Part shown: positions 8,451 to 16,036 of the stretch, one piece after another
Layout: each line of letters starts with the position of its first letter
Position numbering within the stretch: the stretch's first letter is position 1
Assembly (NCBI GenBank): GCA_021152555.1
Contig: JAGKVE010000009.1
Span: forward strand, 1 to 53,557
Direction: 5' to 3'
DNA length: 53,557 nucleotides
DNA from: Bacteroidia bacterium
GTDB lineage: Bacteria; Bacteroidota; Bacteroidia; Bacteroidales; Paludibacteraceae
The notes under the pieces: model-generated
Databases searched by the model: none
The model's input: the letters and a program-made list of their open reading frames with translations, nothing else
Told to the model about the DNA's origin: nothing
Translations under genes and position numbers: made by a program

Positions 8451-9084
8451 TGTACCAATTTTCCAGTTGTTCATTAAAAGCTCTGCGTTCGAGTGTCTGC
8501 GCCCATTGACGGACATCCTCTGTATGGTCTTCAAAATGCAAGGTCACTGTGCGGCGCCATTTCCATTGTTTTGGCTTGAGTTTGGAAAACCGGCTGGATT
8601 CGAGTCCCCTCATCCTGCATAGTATAACCCGCACATTTTCAGGAAGTTTACGGCATACTTCATACGCCATACGCCTATTTCCTATGACCTCTTTGTCTAT
8701 CGTTTTGACATGTCCAGACGGATAAAAACAGAGTTGCTTTCCAGCAGCCAGACTATCAATGGCAATCCTGCTAAGTTGTGATGCAGCCGCTGCCCCTTCT
8801 TCCCTAGACATGGCACTCTTGTTAAGATCCGGCACTTCAATGGCATCCGCTTTTTTGAGAATATGACCGTAGAACTTATTGCGCATAAAGAGTTCGTCCA
8901 CCATCGGGCTGATCGGCAGCCACCATTCTTCACTGAAGAGGATCAGCGGGTCTATATACGCGGTATGGTTAGGCAAAACAAGATGAACCGAGTTGTCACG
9001 CAACAACTCCTCTCCTGTCACACGAATATCGTAATGCCAGTGGAAAAAGAATTTAACGAGTTTTCCTAATGTATATCTGTTCAT
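8440..9084 (-). CDS. Lysophospholipid acyltransferase (PlsC-like)
   Basis: A 214-residue membrane-associated acyltransferase. Motif I is NHTAYID (39-45), the catalytic His/Asp pair of glycerolipid acyltransferases, and a later FYPSGH stretch corresponds to motif III. It probably transfers an acyl chain onto a lysophospholipid or another lipid acceptor at the inner membrane; the exact acceptor cannot be read from sequence. It overlaps the YjjG-like gene by 4 bases and the TolC gene by 11 bases, so it belongs to the same transcript. Confidence 0.85.
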   Translation of the reverse strand: MNRYTLGKLVKFFFHWHYDIRVTGEELLRDNSVHLVLPNHTAYIDPLILFSEEWWLPISPMVDELFMRNKFYGHILKKADAIEVPDLNKSAMSREEGAAAASQLSRIAIDSLAAGKQLCFYPSGHVKTIDKEVIGNRRMAYEVCRKLPENVRVILCRMRGLESSRFSKLKPKQWKWRRTVTLHFEDHTEDVRQWAQTLERRAFNEQLENWYNAF

Positions 9085-9761
9085 AATTCGTTTGTCAGTT
9101 CCCGCAAAGCAGTTATCGTTTTTATATTCTCAGGCGGCACACCCCTCCGGCAAAAAAACACCGTATCCATTCCGGCAGCTTGTGCGCCGAGGATGTCAGT
9201 AGTCATCGAATCGCCGACCATCAGAACTTCATTCGGCCGGAGAGCTGCACGACGAAGAGCCTCTTGAAAAAAACGGATGTCAGGTTTATCATAACCGATG
9301 TCCATTGAGATATAAGTGTCCTCAAAATAATGTAAAATGCCTGCATACTCAAGGCGGCTGCGCTGCAGATGCCCAAAACTATTGGATGCAGCAAAAAGCC
9401 GATAACCTTTTGCCCGGAGTGTCTCCAAAACCTCTTTCGCCCCATCTACCAGAGCATGTGTCTTCCCCCAGGCTGTACGAAAGGCGAGTTTGAAGGGTTC
9501 CACCGCCGATTCGGGATAACCAATTGTGGCAATAAACTCAGCCGGATATAGTTCCATGACCTCGGCAATCGTGTGTTTGCCATGTTTGGCTTCGGAGAAA
9601 AGCCTGCCGCTGATGTCGAAGAAGACAGCGAACAGTCTCTCCTCTTCCCTCTCCTCGAGAGAGGGAGTAAGAGTCCGCATAGCGGCGTCAAACGCTTCCC
9701 GACAACAAGGGATGTACTCAAGCAGCGTGTCGTCGATGTCTATGAAGATGGCCTTATACAT
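9081..9761 (-). CDS. yjjG: HAD hydrolase, YjjG-like pyrimidine nucleotidase
   Basis: A 226-residue haloacid dehalogenase-type phosphatase. The nucleophile motif is DIDDTLL (8-14), a helical cap follows, motif II is AASNSFG and motif III/IV is YDKPDI...MVGDSMTTDILGAQAAGMDT. This set matches YjjG, which dephosphorylates non-canonical pyrimidine nucleotides. A palindromic hairpin (9646-9666) is embedded in the cap region and encodes LTPSLEEREEERLF. It is the first protein gene after tRNA-Pro and its start is only 3 bases past the T-run of the tRNA terminator. Confidence 0.85.
   Translation of the reverse strand: MYKAIFIDIDDTLLEYIPCCREAFDAAMRTLTPSLEEREEERLFAVFFDISGRLFSEAKHGKHTIAEVMELYPAEFIATIGYPESAVEPFKLAFRTAWGKTHALVDGAKEVLETLRAKGYRLFAASNSFGHLQRSRLEYAGILHYFEDTYISMDIGYDKPDIRFFQEALRRAALRPNEVLMVGDSMTTDILGAQAAGMDTVFFCRRGVPPENIKTITALRELTNEL
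9646..9666. repeat. GC-rich palindromic hairpin element inside yjjG
   Basis: TCCCTCTC (9646-9653) and GAGAGGGA (9659-9666) form a perfect 8-base stem. The element is of the same general CCCT/AGGG type as those at 10014 and 51569, and it is read in frame through the gene. Confidence 0.5.
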
Positions 9762-9763
9762 TA

Positions 9764-9795
9764 TAAAAACAAAATAGGGAGCCCCGATGGCTCCC
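9764..9795 (-). terminator. Rho-independent terminator of tRNA-Pro
   Basis: On the minus strand GGGAGCC (9789-9795) pairs with GGCTCCC (9777-9783) around a 5-base loop and is followed by TATTTTGTTTTT. It lies 2 bases beyond the tRNA and just before yjjG, so transcription of yjjG needs read-through or another start. Confidence 0.85.
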
Positions 9796-9797
9796 TG

Positions 9798-9872
9798 TCG
9801 GGTAGGCGAGATTCGAACTCACGACCTCCTGCTCCCAAAGCAGGCATTCTAACCGGGCTGAACTACTACCCG
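9798..9872 (-). tRNA. tRNA-Pro (anticodon TGG)
   Basis: Read on the minus strand, the 7-base acceptor arms CGGGTAG and CTACCCG pair perfectly. The D arm contains AGTTCAGCCCGGTTAGAA, the anticodon stem CCTGC/GCAGG encloses the loop TTTGGGA (anticodon TGG), and the T arm carries GTTCGAATC. The discriminator is A and CCA is not encoded. It reads proline codons of the CCN box. Confidence 0.97.
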
Positions 9873-9890
9873 TTGCGCTCGCAACGCGAG
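9872..9890. repeat. Overlapping palindromes in the tRNA-Pro leader
   Basis: GTTGCG-CT-CGCAAC (9872-9885) and CTCGC-AAC-GCGAG (9878-9890) overlap, giving two mutually exclusive hairpins just 5' of the mature tRNA. They could mark a processing site or be repeat debris. Confidence 0.5.
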
Positions 9891-9925
9891 CCCCCTGTAA
9901 TACTACTTCTTTTCAAAAGCGGCTG

Positions 9926-9957
9926 CAAAGGTACTGCTTTTTTTCGACATATACAAA
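9926..9957 (-). promoter_or_regulatory. Promoter of tRNA-Pro
   Basis: On the minus strand, TTTG (9954-9957) is spaced 20 bases from TACCTTTG (9926-9933). This is a full match to the Bacteroidota promoter form, about 50 bases upstream of the tRNA. Confidence 0.8.
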
Positions 9958-10006
9958 TATTTCAGCTTTTTTTTGCAAAAAATCATTTTTCGTGGATGTA
10001 TGGCAC

Positions 10007-10039
10007 TAAAAATCCCCCACTCCGCTATTGGAGAGGGGG
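10007..10039 (-). terminator. Hairpin downstream of dnaK, probable terminator
   Basis: CCCCC-A-CTCC (10014-10023) pairs with GGAG-A-GGGGG (10030-10039) around GCTATT. On the minus strand it is followed by ATTTTTAG. It lies about 55 bases past the dnaK stop. A smaller CCCC-AAAA-GGGG hairpin (10061-10072) sits between. Confidence 0.6.
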
Positions 10040-10092
10040 AGTTTCATTTACCATTTCTTACCCCAAAAGGGGCACGATTATTAGGTCATTTT

Positions 10093-12015
10093 TTATTTAA
10101 CTTCTTCGAAGTCAACATCCTCTGCGGTCGGGTTGCCGTTGTTGTTCGAACCATTGTCGGTCGGACCAGCTTGCGGACCTTGCGGGCCGGCTTGAGATTG
10201 TTGCGCTTGCTGTTGGGCAGCGTACATCTCTGCAGAGGCAGCTTGGAAAGCGGTCATGAGGGCGTTGTTGGCAGCTTCGCAGGCATCGGCGTCACGTTTT
10301 GCATAGGCGTCTTTGAGGTCTGCGAGGGCTTTCTCGATCGGCGCCTTCTTGTCAGCCGGGATCTTGTCGCCGAGTTCAGCGAGCTGCTTCTCGGTCTGGA
10401 AGATCGTAGCGTCGGCTTTGTTGAGTTTGTCAGCCTGCTCTTTCGCCTTCTTATCGGCTTCGGCGTTGGCTTCTGCCTCGGCTTTCATTCGCTTGATCTC
10501 GTCGTCGGAGAGACCGGAGGATGCCTCGATACGGATCTTCTGCTCCTTACCGGTAGCTTTGTCCTTCGCAGTGACGTTCAAGATACCGTTGGCGTCAATA
10601 TCGAAGGTTACTTCGATCTGCGGTTCGCCACGACGGGCAGGCATGATTCCATCGAGGTGGAAGATACCGATCTGTTTGTTCTGCGCCGCCATCGGACGCT
10701 CACCTTGGAGGACTTTGATCTCTACGGAAGGCTGGTTATCGACCGCCGTTGTGAAGGTCTCGGTCTTCTTGGTCGGGATGGTGGTGTTCGCCTCAATCAT
10801 CTTAGTCATGACACCGCCCATGGTCTCGATACCGAGTGACAGCGGGGTTACATCGAGCAGGAGGACGTCTTTCACATCGCCTGTGAGTACACCACCTTGG
10901 ATGGCTGCGCCGACTGCGACTACTTCGTCCGGGTTAACGCCCTTGGACGGAGCTTTGCCGAAGAATTTCTGTACGGCATCCTGGATAGCCGGGATACGCG
11001 TCGAACCACCTACGAGGATAATCTCGTCGATATCGGAGGTCGAGAGGCCTGCGTTCTGCAGCGCCGTACGACACGGAGCGATAGTACGCTGGATCAGATC
11101 GTCGATGAGTTGCTCGAATTTCGCACGGGTCAGGGTCTTAACGAGGTGAGCAGGAACGCCGTTGACCGGCATGATATACGGGAGGTTGATCTCCGTAGAG
11201 GTAGCAGAAGAGAGCTCGATCTTCGCTTTCTCGGCAGCCTCTTTCAGACGCTGCATCGCCATCGGGTCTTTGGAGAGGTCGGCTCCACCGTTCTCGTTCT
11301 TGAACTCCTGAACGAGCCAGTCGATGATACGATGGTCGAAATCATCACCTCCGAGGTGGGTATCACCGTCGGTTGCTTTTACCTCGAAGACACCATCGCC
11401 GAGCTCGAGCACGGACACATCGTGGGTACCACCACCGCAGTCGAAGACCACAATCTTCATATCCTTGTTGGACTTGTCAAGACCATAAGCCAAGGCAGCA
11501 GCGGTCGGCTCGTTGACGATACGGCGTACGTTGAGACCTGCGATCTCGCCGGCTTCCTTAGTAGCCTGACGCTGGGAGTCGTTGAAGTATGCCGGGACGG
11601 TGATGACAGCTTCGGTGACCTCTTGTCCGAGGTAGTCCTCTGCGGTCTTTTTCATCTTCTGAAGGATGATAGCCGAGATCTCCTGCGGAGTGTAGAGACG
11701 TCCGTCGATGTCCACACGTGGGGTGTTGTTATCGCCTTTCACTACCTTATAAGGAACACGCGCGATTTCAGACTGCAAGCGGTCGTAGGTCTCGCCCATG
11801 AAACGCTTGATAGAATAGATAGTTTTGGTCGGGTTTGTGATGGCTTGACGTTTAGCAGGGTCGCCCACTTTGCGCTCGCCACCCTCAATAAATCCAACTA
11901 CAGAAGGAGTAGTACGTTTCCCTTCCGCGTTAGCAATGACGATAGGTTCGTTACCCTCCATTACGGCTACACACGAGTTTGTGGTACCGAGGTCAATTCC
12001 AATAATTTTGCTCAT
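10093..12015 (-). CDS. dnaK: Molecular chaperone DnaK (Hsp70)
   Basis: A 640-residue Hsp70 with ATPase and peptide-binding domains. The start at 12015 gives MSKIIGIDLGTTNSCVAVME, the invariant N terminus; the longer open frame upstream is non-coding leader. Other diagnostic parts are VFDCGGGTHDVSVLELGDG (phosphate-binding loop 2), ILVGGSTRIPAIQ and the interdomain linker DVLLLDVTPLSLGIE. The C-terminal lid ends in a Gln/Gly/Pro/Asn-rich tail and the conserved EDVDFEEVK. It refolds client proteins with DnaJ and GrpE, neither of which is in the window. The leader (12016-12223) carries a repeat cluster, a strong hairpin and a palindrome that may serve stress control. Confidence 0.97.
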   Translation of the reverse strand: MSKIIGIDLGTTNSCVAVMEGNEPIVIANAEGKRTTPSVVGFIEGGERKVGDPAKRQAITNPTKTIYSIKRFMGETYDRLQSEIARVPYKVVKGDNNTPRVDIDGRLYTPQEISAIILQKMKKTAEDYLGQEVTEAVITVPAYFNDSQRQATKEAGEIAGLNVRRIVNEPTAAALAYGLDKSNKDMKIVVFDCGGGTHDVSVLELGDGVFEVKATDGDTHLGGDDFDHRIIDWLVQEFKNENGGADLSKDPMAMQRLKEAAEKAKIELSSATSTEINLPYIMPVNGVPAHLVKTLTRAKFEQLIDDLIQRTIAPCRTALQNAGLSTSDIDEIILVGGSTRIPAIQDAVQKFFGKAPSKGVNPDEVVAVGAAIQGGVLTGDVKDVLLLDVTPLSLGIETMGGVMTKMIEANTTIPTKKTETFTTAVDNQPSVEIKVLQGERPMAAQNKQIGIFHLDGIMPARRGEPQIEVTFDIDANGILNVTAKDKATGKEQKIRIEASSGLSDDEIKRMKAEAEANAEADKKAKEQADKLNKADATIFQTEKQLAELGDKIPADKKAPIEKALADLKDAYAKRDADACEAANNALMTAFQAASAEMYAAQQQAQQSQAGPQGPQAGPTDNGSNNNGNPTAEDVDFEEVK

Positions 12016-12048
12016 AATATAAAAATTTAAATGTTTTACAATTTTTAT

Positions 12049-12140
12049 GACCGCGCCCTTGGCGCTGTAAGACCGCTTACGCTGCCGGGCCATTGCATTA
12101 TAGGACCGCTTCGCTGTAAGACGATTCGCTATGAATAAGA
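12049..12140. repeat. Degenerate GACCGCTTCGCTGTAA-type repeats in the dnaK leader
   Basis: CGCTGTAAGAC occurs at 12063 and 12112, GACCGCTT at 12071 and 12104, and GACGATTCGCTAT and GACCGCGCC are weaker copies. Together they look like three to five decayed units of about 16 bases. Confidence 0.5.
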
Positions 12141-12176
12141 CAAATCGCGTGCCAAAGGGCTTGGAACGCGATTTAT
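12139..12176 (-). promoter_or_regulatory. Strong hairpin overlapping a sigma-54-like -24/-12 sequence upstream of dnaK
   Basis: AAATCGCG (12143-12150) pairs with CGCGATTT (12167-12174), with CCAA/TTGG nested inside. On the minus strand the 3' arm is followed by GTCTTATT, so it could terminate the sugar dehydrogenase transcript. The same bases on the minus strand read TTGGCACGCGATTTGTC, close to the sigma-54 form TTGGCACG-N4-TTGCW, with T for C at -12. The two readings compete. Confidence 0.4.
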
Positions 12177-12197
12177 GACTGATTTGGCAGAAAAGAA

Positions 12198-12212
12198 CTG
12201 CCATTTTGGCAG
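12198..12212. promoter_or_regulatory. 15-base palindrome upstream of dnaK
   Basis: CTGCCA-TTT-TGGCAG is a perfect inverted repeat with 6-base arms. A related half, TTTGGCAG, lies at 12183-12190. It lies about 45-70 bases upstream of the sigma-54-like sequence, a fair place for an activator or repressor site. Function is inferred only. Confidence 0.45.
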
Positions 12213-12223
12213 GAAAGAACGAT

Positions 12224-13207
12224 TTACCGCCGTTCATCCCAGCCAAAAGGATGCCGGATGAGTGGCAGTTTGGCTAAGGGATGGTAGTCGCCGACCAGTC
12301 CGACAGGCTCAGCATGACGTATCTGAGAGACTGTCTCAATACACGGACGAGCTTCGCTGATTCGGAAACCGTTGCCGGAAAGAATCTGCTTGTAACTCTC
12401 GGTGTGAAGTTCTGTGAACCCTTGTGAGAACTCAAACTCGTCGCCGTCAATATTGAGCGTACGATATGTGCGTTTCTCGCCCTGCACGGCATTTGCCGGC
12501 AAGCAGTCTGCATTTATACTAAGGAAATAACGCACGCGTGCGCGCTTGAGTTCCAAGTAACCCGCCACGCGGTCAAACGACATGACATGCACTATGTTTT
12601 TTTGCACAGGTCCGAACACCCATTGCAGCATATCGTAGAAATGTACGCCAATATTCGTTGCTATTCCGCCGGATTTATGTACGTCGCCCTTCCAACTCGC
12701 ATAGTACCAGTTTCCGCGCGAGGTGATGTATGTCAAATCGACATCATAAATTTTGTCCTTCGGTCCGTTCTCCACTTTCTGTTTCAATGCGCGAATCTTG
12801 TCATGCAAACGAAGCTGAAGAATCGTATATGCTTTATGCCCCGTTTCAGTCTCTAGCTGCACAAGGTTGTCAATATTATAAGGGTTGAGCACCAACGGTT
12901 TCTCGCAAATCACATCGCATCCCAAACGCAAACCGTACCTGATAAACGCATCGTGCGTATAATTCGGTGTGCAGATGGAAAGCCAGTGCAGAGGGTTGTC
13001 AGTACGCATTTGTTTGGAGCAGAACCTGTCGAACTGCTCGTTCTCCGTATAAAAAGAGCATTCGGGGAAGAAACTATCCAAACGACCGACGCTGTCGAAT
13101 TTGTCATAGGCCACCAGCAGGTTATTACCCGTATCGGCTATGGCTTTGAGATGGCGCGGAGCTATATATCCCGCTGCGCCGATCAAACCAAAATTAAGAA
13201 CTTTCAT
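12224..13207 (-). CDS. Gfo/Idh/MocA sugar dehydrogenase, WbpB/WlbA-like
   Basis: A 327-residue NAD-dependent oxidoreductase. The Rossmann start GLIGAAGYIAPRHLKAI (7-23) and the later DKFDSVGRLDSFFPE closely resemble WbpB/WlbA, which oxidises C3 of UDP-GlcNAcA on the way to UDP-2,3-diacetamido uronic acids. The EKPLVLNP stretch (102-109) holds the family lysine, and GVHFYDMLQWVFGP contains the substrate-binding HxxD-like pattern. In other bacteria this gene sits with wbpA, wbpD and wbpE in O-antigen clusters, but here it stands alone between dnaK and a candidate RNA. A DegT aminotransferase exists 35 kb away in the polysaccharide locus. Role in surface sugar synthesis is inferred from family. 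Confidence 0.82.
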   Translation of the reverse strand: MKVLNFGLIGAAGYIAPRHLKAIADTGNNLLVAYDKFDSVGRLDSFFPECSFYTENEQFDRFCSKQMRTDNPLHWLSICTPNYTHDAFIRYGLRLGCDVICEKPLVLNPYNIDNLVQLETETGHKAYTILQLRLHDKIRALKQKVENGPKDKIYDVDLTYITSRGNWYYASWKGDVHKSGGIATNIGVHFYDMLQWVFGPVQKNIVHVMSFDRVAGYLELKRARVRYFLSINADCLPANAVQGEKRTYRTLNIDGDEFEFSQGFTELHTESYKQILSGNGFRISEARPCIETVSQIRHAEPVGLVGDYHPLAKLPLIRHPFGWDERR

Positions 13208-13230
13208 TATTGTGTGTTTCTATCGTATTC

Positions 13231-13438
13231 AAAAAAACGCCTGCATAACTTATGCTCGAGAAAACTTCCTGAGAATAGGATTTGAGGCCTGCTTTTTCCT
13301 CTGTAATCCGGCCACCTCATCGCTATCCGCTTGCACGGGTCACGGCGTAGAGTACCGGCACGCCATTAGTGAAGCATTTGCACTCGGTTAATTGTTTTTT
13401 GTTGAGTTTTCCGGTTCCTATCAGTTATGCAGAGCGTT
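13231..13438 (-). ncRNA. Structured RNA candidate of about 200 nt, class unknown
   Basis: The ends of this intergenic stretch pair over a long distance: CTGCATAACT (13241-13250) with AGTTATGCAG (13423-13432), extended by AACGC (13236-13240) with GCGTT (13434-13438) past one bulged base. Inside, GAAAACT (13260-13266) pairs with AGTTTTC (13405-13411), and GGCGT/ACGCC (13344-13364) forms a central hairpin. GGATT/AATCC and TGAGG/CCTCA could form interlocking stems. On the minus strand the closing stem is followed by seven T residues, like an intrinsic end, which argues for that strand. The 5' end would touch the stop codon of the FadL-like gene. Known classes to test include 6S RNA and the Bacteroidales-1 motif; a cis-regulator of the sugar dehydrogenase is the alternative. 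Confidence 0.6.
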
Positions 13439-13439
13439 G

Positions 13440-14774
13440 TTAATAATATCTATGCCACCCTATCGTTATGACAATACGGTGGGTGTTAGTATTCATGTCA
13501 TAAGGCATCGCATTTTCGTGCGCATAGAGGTTCAGACGCTGCCAGCGGTATTGATAGGCGGCTTGTACCATCATGTGCGTGCCGCGGTAACCAATGGCGA
13601 ATGAAGCGTACTGCGTCCAGCGTAATTGATGGAAATAGGTATCCTGTCTGTCGAACGTATTATCCATCGGCACCACGAACTGCCGCTTGTCGAACGGACT
13701 CTCGAATGCATAGCCGGCATTGATATAAAGCCCTAACACAGGCACTACTTCTAATCCCGCGCGGAGAGTATGAAGGTTATCGCCGCTCTGATGAGCAAAA
13801 TCATATTGGAACGCCAACATCCCGTACGCACCTACCTGAAGTGCCACAGACGCCGTTGTGCGCCATGGCATATGGAAAGCACGTGACGGAGGACGCAGAT
13901 CAGGGGCGTTTGAGACACGTAACGAATCCGTCTGGGCACGCAAAGAGCCTGTAGAATAGGTATTTACGCTTCCTACACTCGCTGTTTGCATTCCCAAGCC
14001 GAAACGAAGCCATGGTATCGGACGATAAAGCATGCCGAGCGAGAGATTGAAACTCGCACCGGAAAAGAGCAGTGTCGTCTGGTTGGTATTCGAATAATAG
14101 CGTCCCTCTGCATTCATCGACGGGAAAATTTCAAGATACGTTGCGTCTGCTGACAGCAGATAGGATTGCATATGCAATCCCGCGCCCACGTACCAGCGGT
14201 TGGATATGTTCATCGCCCAATCGAGCGCATATTCATTGACGTAACCGTTTTCCCGCAAAATCAGTGAATTGGACGCATAATGGCTGTCAGTGCAGAACGG
14301 GATATCCCAATTCACATCCGCTGTTGTGAGCAGTGCGCCTAATGACGGTCCGTCTGTCGCAGTGCCGTACATCTCGCGGTTATAGGACTGCACGCGGTTG
14401 TACGACAGCATGATATTATGGAACTGCACGCCCTTTTCCGTCGGTGCGACGGTCGGCAGACTGAACACCGCGGACGCATGTGGAATCATGAATAAGTTGC
14501 GCGCATGTGTCCTTTCCGTTCCCGCCTGTCTGGTGGCATCGAACATACCGTCAAACGTCAACAGTACTTCCGATCGCCGGTATAATCCCAAACCCGCCGG
14601 ATTGAGCAGAACGGATGACGGGTCACCACCTATTGCAGACATCGCGCCGCTCATACCCACAAAGCGCGCTGTACCTGTCAACGAGCGCTCACTCAAACGC
14701 AAGTCATCCTGACTCCAGGCACTAAGCGACAAAGTGCAAAGGGCAAAAGCCAATATAGTTCGAATCGTCCTCAT
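13440..14774 (-). CDS. OmpP1/FadL/TodX-type outer membrane beta-barrel
   Basis: A 444-residue outer-membrane protein with a signal peptide ending near LSAWSQ. The early stretch GTARFVGMSGAMSAIGGDPSSVLLNPAGLG (split over residues about 34-63) is the hallmark of the FadL-like 'hemin receptor' barrels widespread in Bacteroidales. The rest alternates aromatic and small residues as in long beta strands, and it ends in an aromatic-rich WHRYY. Substrates of this group are uncertain; hydrophobic compounds are usual for FadL. It overlaps the small secreted protein upstream by ATGA, so the two are translationally coupled and may work together. Confidence 0.82.
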   Translation of the reverse strand: MRTIRTILAFALCTLSLSAWSQDDLRLSERSLTGTARFVGMSGAMSAIGGDPSSVLLNPAGLGLYRRSEVLLTFDGMFDATRQAGTERTHARNLFMIPHASAVFSLPTVAPTEKGVQFHNIMLSYNRVQSYNREMYGTATDGPSLGALLTTADVNWDIPFCTDSHYASNSLILRENGYVNEYALDWAMNISNRWYVGAGLHMQSYLLSADATYLEIFPSMNAEGRYYSNTNQTTLLFSGASFNLSLGMLYRPIPWLRFGLGMQTASVGSVNTYSTGSLRAQTDSLRVSNAPDLRPPSRAFHMPWRTTASVALQVGAYGMLAFQYDFAHQSGDNLHTLRAGLEVVPVLGLYINAGYAFESPFDKRQFVVPMDNTFDRQDTYFHQLRWTQYASFAIGYRGTHMMVQAAYQYRWQRLNLYAHENAMPYDMNTNTHRIVITIGWHRYY

Positions 14775-15049
14775 CGGTTGATTTTAACAGTTATTGTAGT
14801 GTCTTGTACATTGACGTATTGGATATCCACGGGCACGGATTCTTTCTGCTCGGACGATGTGTTTCCGGATGCGGATGACGCCTCCGGTTGAGTTGCCGGC
14901 TGAGACGGCTCGGTCTGACTGCCCGACTCATGCGCATGACGTCCGTCATTCCAATAATAGGCATCGTCGATGTAGGGCGGGTCGGCGAATGACGGCGTTA
15001 CAAAAAGCGCTAATAGCGTTAGTGCCACTATGGAATATTTATTTTTCAT
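14771..15049 (-). CDS. Small secreted protein with DDAYYW motif
   Basis: A 92-residue product with a signal peptide of about 22 residues, then DPPYIDDAYYWND, a disordered Ser/Gln/Pro/Glu-rich middle and a beta-like end (VDIQYVNVQDTTITVKINR). No enzyme motif is seen. It overlaps trpS by 4 bases upstream and the FadL-like gene by 4 bases downstream. The tight coupling to the barrel suggests a periplasmic or outer-membrane partner. Function unknown. Confidence 0.75.
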   Translation of the reverse strand: MKNKYSIVALTLLALFVTPSFADPPYIDDAYYWNDGRHAHESGSQTEPSQPATQPEASSASGNTSSEQKESVPVDIQYVNVQDTTITVKINR

Positions 15050-16035
15050 ATCTTTCGGAAACCGATTATTTCGCGTACTTCTTCTATCGTTTTCTCTGCG
15101 CGCGCAGCCGCTTTCTCTGCCCCTTGGCGCATTACGCGTTCGAGCAGTGCGTCATCGGATGAGTATGCTATTATGCGCTCACGGATAGGAGCAAGCAATT
15201 TGTTGGCGTCTGCCGCCATCTGCTTTTTCATATCTCCGTAACGGATCTCCATCCGGTTATAGAGGTCGTTGTAATACTCCGCTGCCTCTTGACCGCAGAG
15301 CAACTCGCATAGCAGGAACAGGTTCTGGATAACTTCCGGTTTCTCTTGGTTGAGTTGGGTGGGACCGCTGTCTGTCACGGCGCGCATGATTTTCTTGGTC
15401 ACCGTCTTCTCGTCGTCGCATAGATAGAGACAGTTGCCCTCCGACTTACCCATTTTCCCGCTGCCGTCCAAGCCAGGCACTTTGACTGCCTTGTCTGCAA
15501 AATGGAACGATGCAGGCTCTTTGAAGTACTCCACATTGTATATGCGGTTGAAACGGCGGGCGAACAGACGGGCCATTTCCATATTCTGCTCCTGGTCTTT
15601 GCCTACCGGCACTTTGTCCGCCTTATGCATCAGAATATCTGCCGCCATGAGACACGGATACGTCAGTAAACCGGCATTCACGTTATCCGGCTGTTTGCGC
15701 ACTTTCTCTTTGAACGATGTCACGCGTTCCAACTCGCCCAGATAGGCATTCATATTCAGATACAGATACAACTCCAACACCTGTTTTACATCGCTTTGAA
15801 CATAGATCGGTGCTTTTTCTGGGTCTATGCCACAGGCCAGATACTCGCTCAAAATGGTCTTCACTGAATTGCGGATATTCTCCGGCGTCGGATGGGTGGT
15901 CAACGAATGCCAATCGGCAATGAAGAACATGCAGTCGTACTTGTCCTGCATCTTCACGAAACTCTTCACCGCTCCAAAATAATTGCCTAAATGAAGGTTT
16001 CCTGTCGGCCGTATTCCGCTGATTACTCTTTCCAT
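15046..16035 (-). CDS. trpS: Tryptophanyl-tRNA synthetase
   Basis: A 329-residue class I synthetase. The HIGH-type signature is PTGNLHLGNYFGAV (10-23) and the KMSKS-type loop is GKMGKSEGN near residue 194. Length and motifs match the short bacterial TrpRS. It charges tRNA-Trp. It follows the Lrp gene with a one-base gap and overlaps the next gene by 4 bases, so its expression may respond to Lrp and drive the downstream membrane proteins. Confidence 0.95.
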   Translation of the reverse strand: MERVISGIRPTGNLHLGNYFGAVKSFVKMQDKYDCMFFIADWHSLTTHPTPENIRNSVKTILSEYLACGIDPEKAPIYVQSDVKQVLELYLYLNMNAYLGELERVTSFKEKVRKQPDNVNAGLLTYPCLMAADILMHKADKVPVGKDQEQNMEMARLFARRFNRIYNVEYFKEPASFHFADKAVKVPGLDGSGKMGKSEGNCLYLCDDEKTVTKKIMRAVTDSGPTQLNQEKPEVIQNLFLLCELLCGQEAAEYYNDLYNRMEIRYGDMKKQMAADANKLLAPIRERIIAYSSDDALLERVMRQGAEKAAARAEKTIEEVREIIGFRKI

Positions 16036-16036
16036 A

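Noticed and set aside
10313..12030. Long plus-strand open frames opposite dnaK
   Set aside because: They are antisense shadows of a highly conserved gene with biased codons, with no domain similarity.
12016..12246. 77-residue N-terminal extension of DnaK
   Set aside because: The leader lacks family similarity and contains repeats and hairpins; the invariant DnaK N terminus begins at 12015.
13208..13439. Cobalamin or other known riboswitch upstream of the sugar dehydrogenase
   Set aside because: I could not find the B12-box or other hallmark motifs; the long end-to-end pairing suits a separate RNA better.
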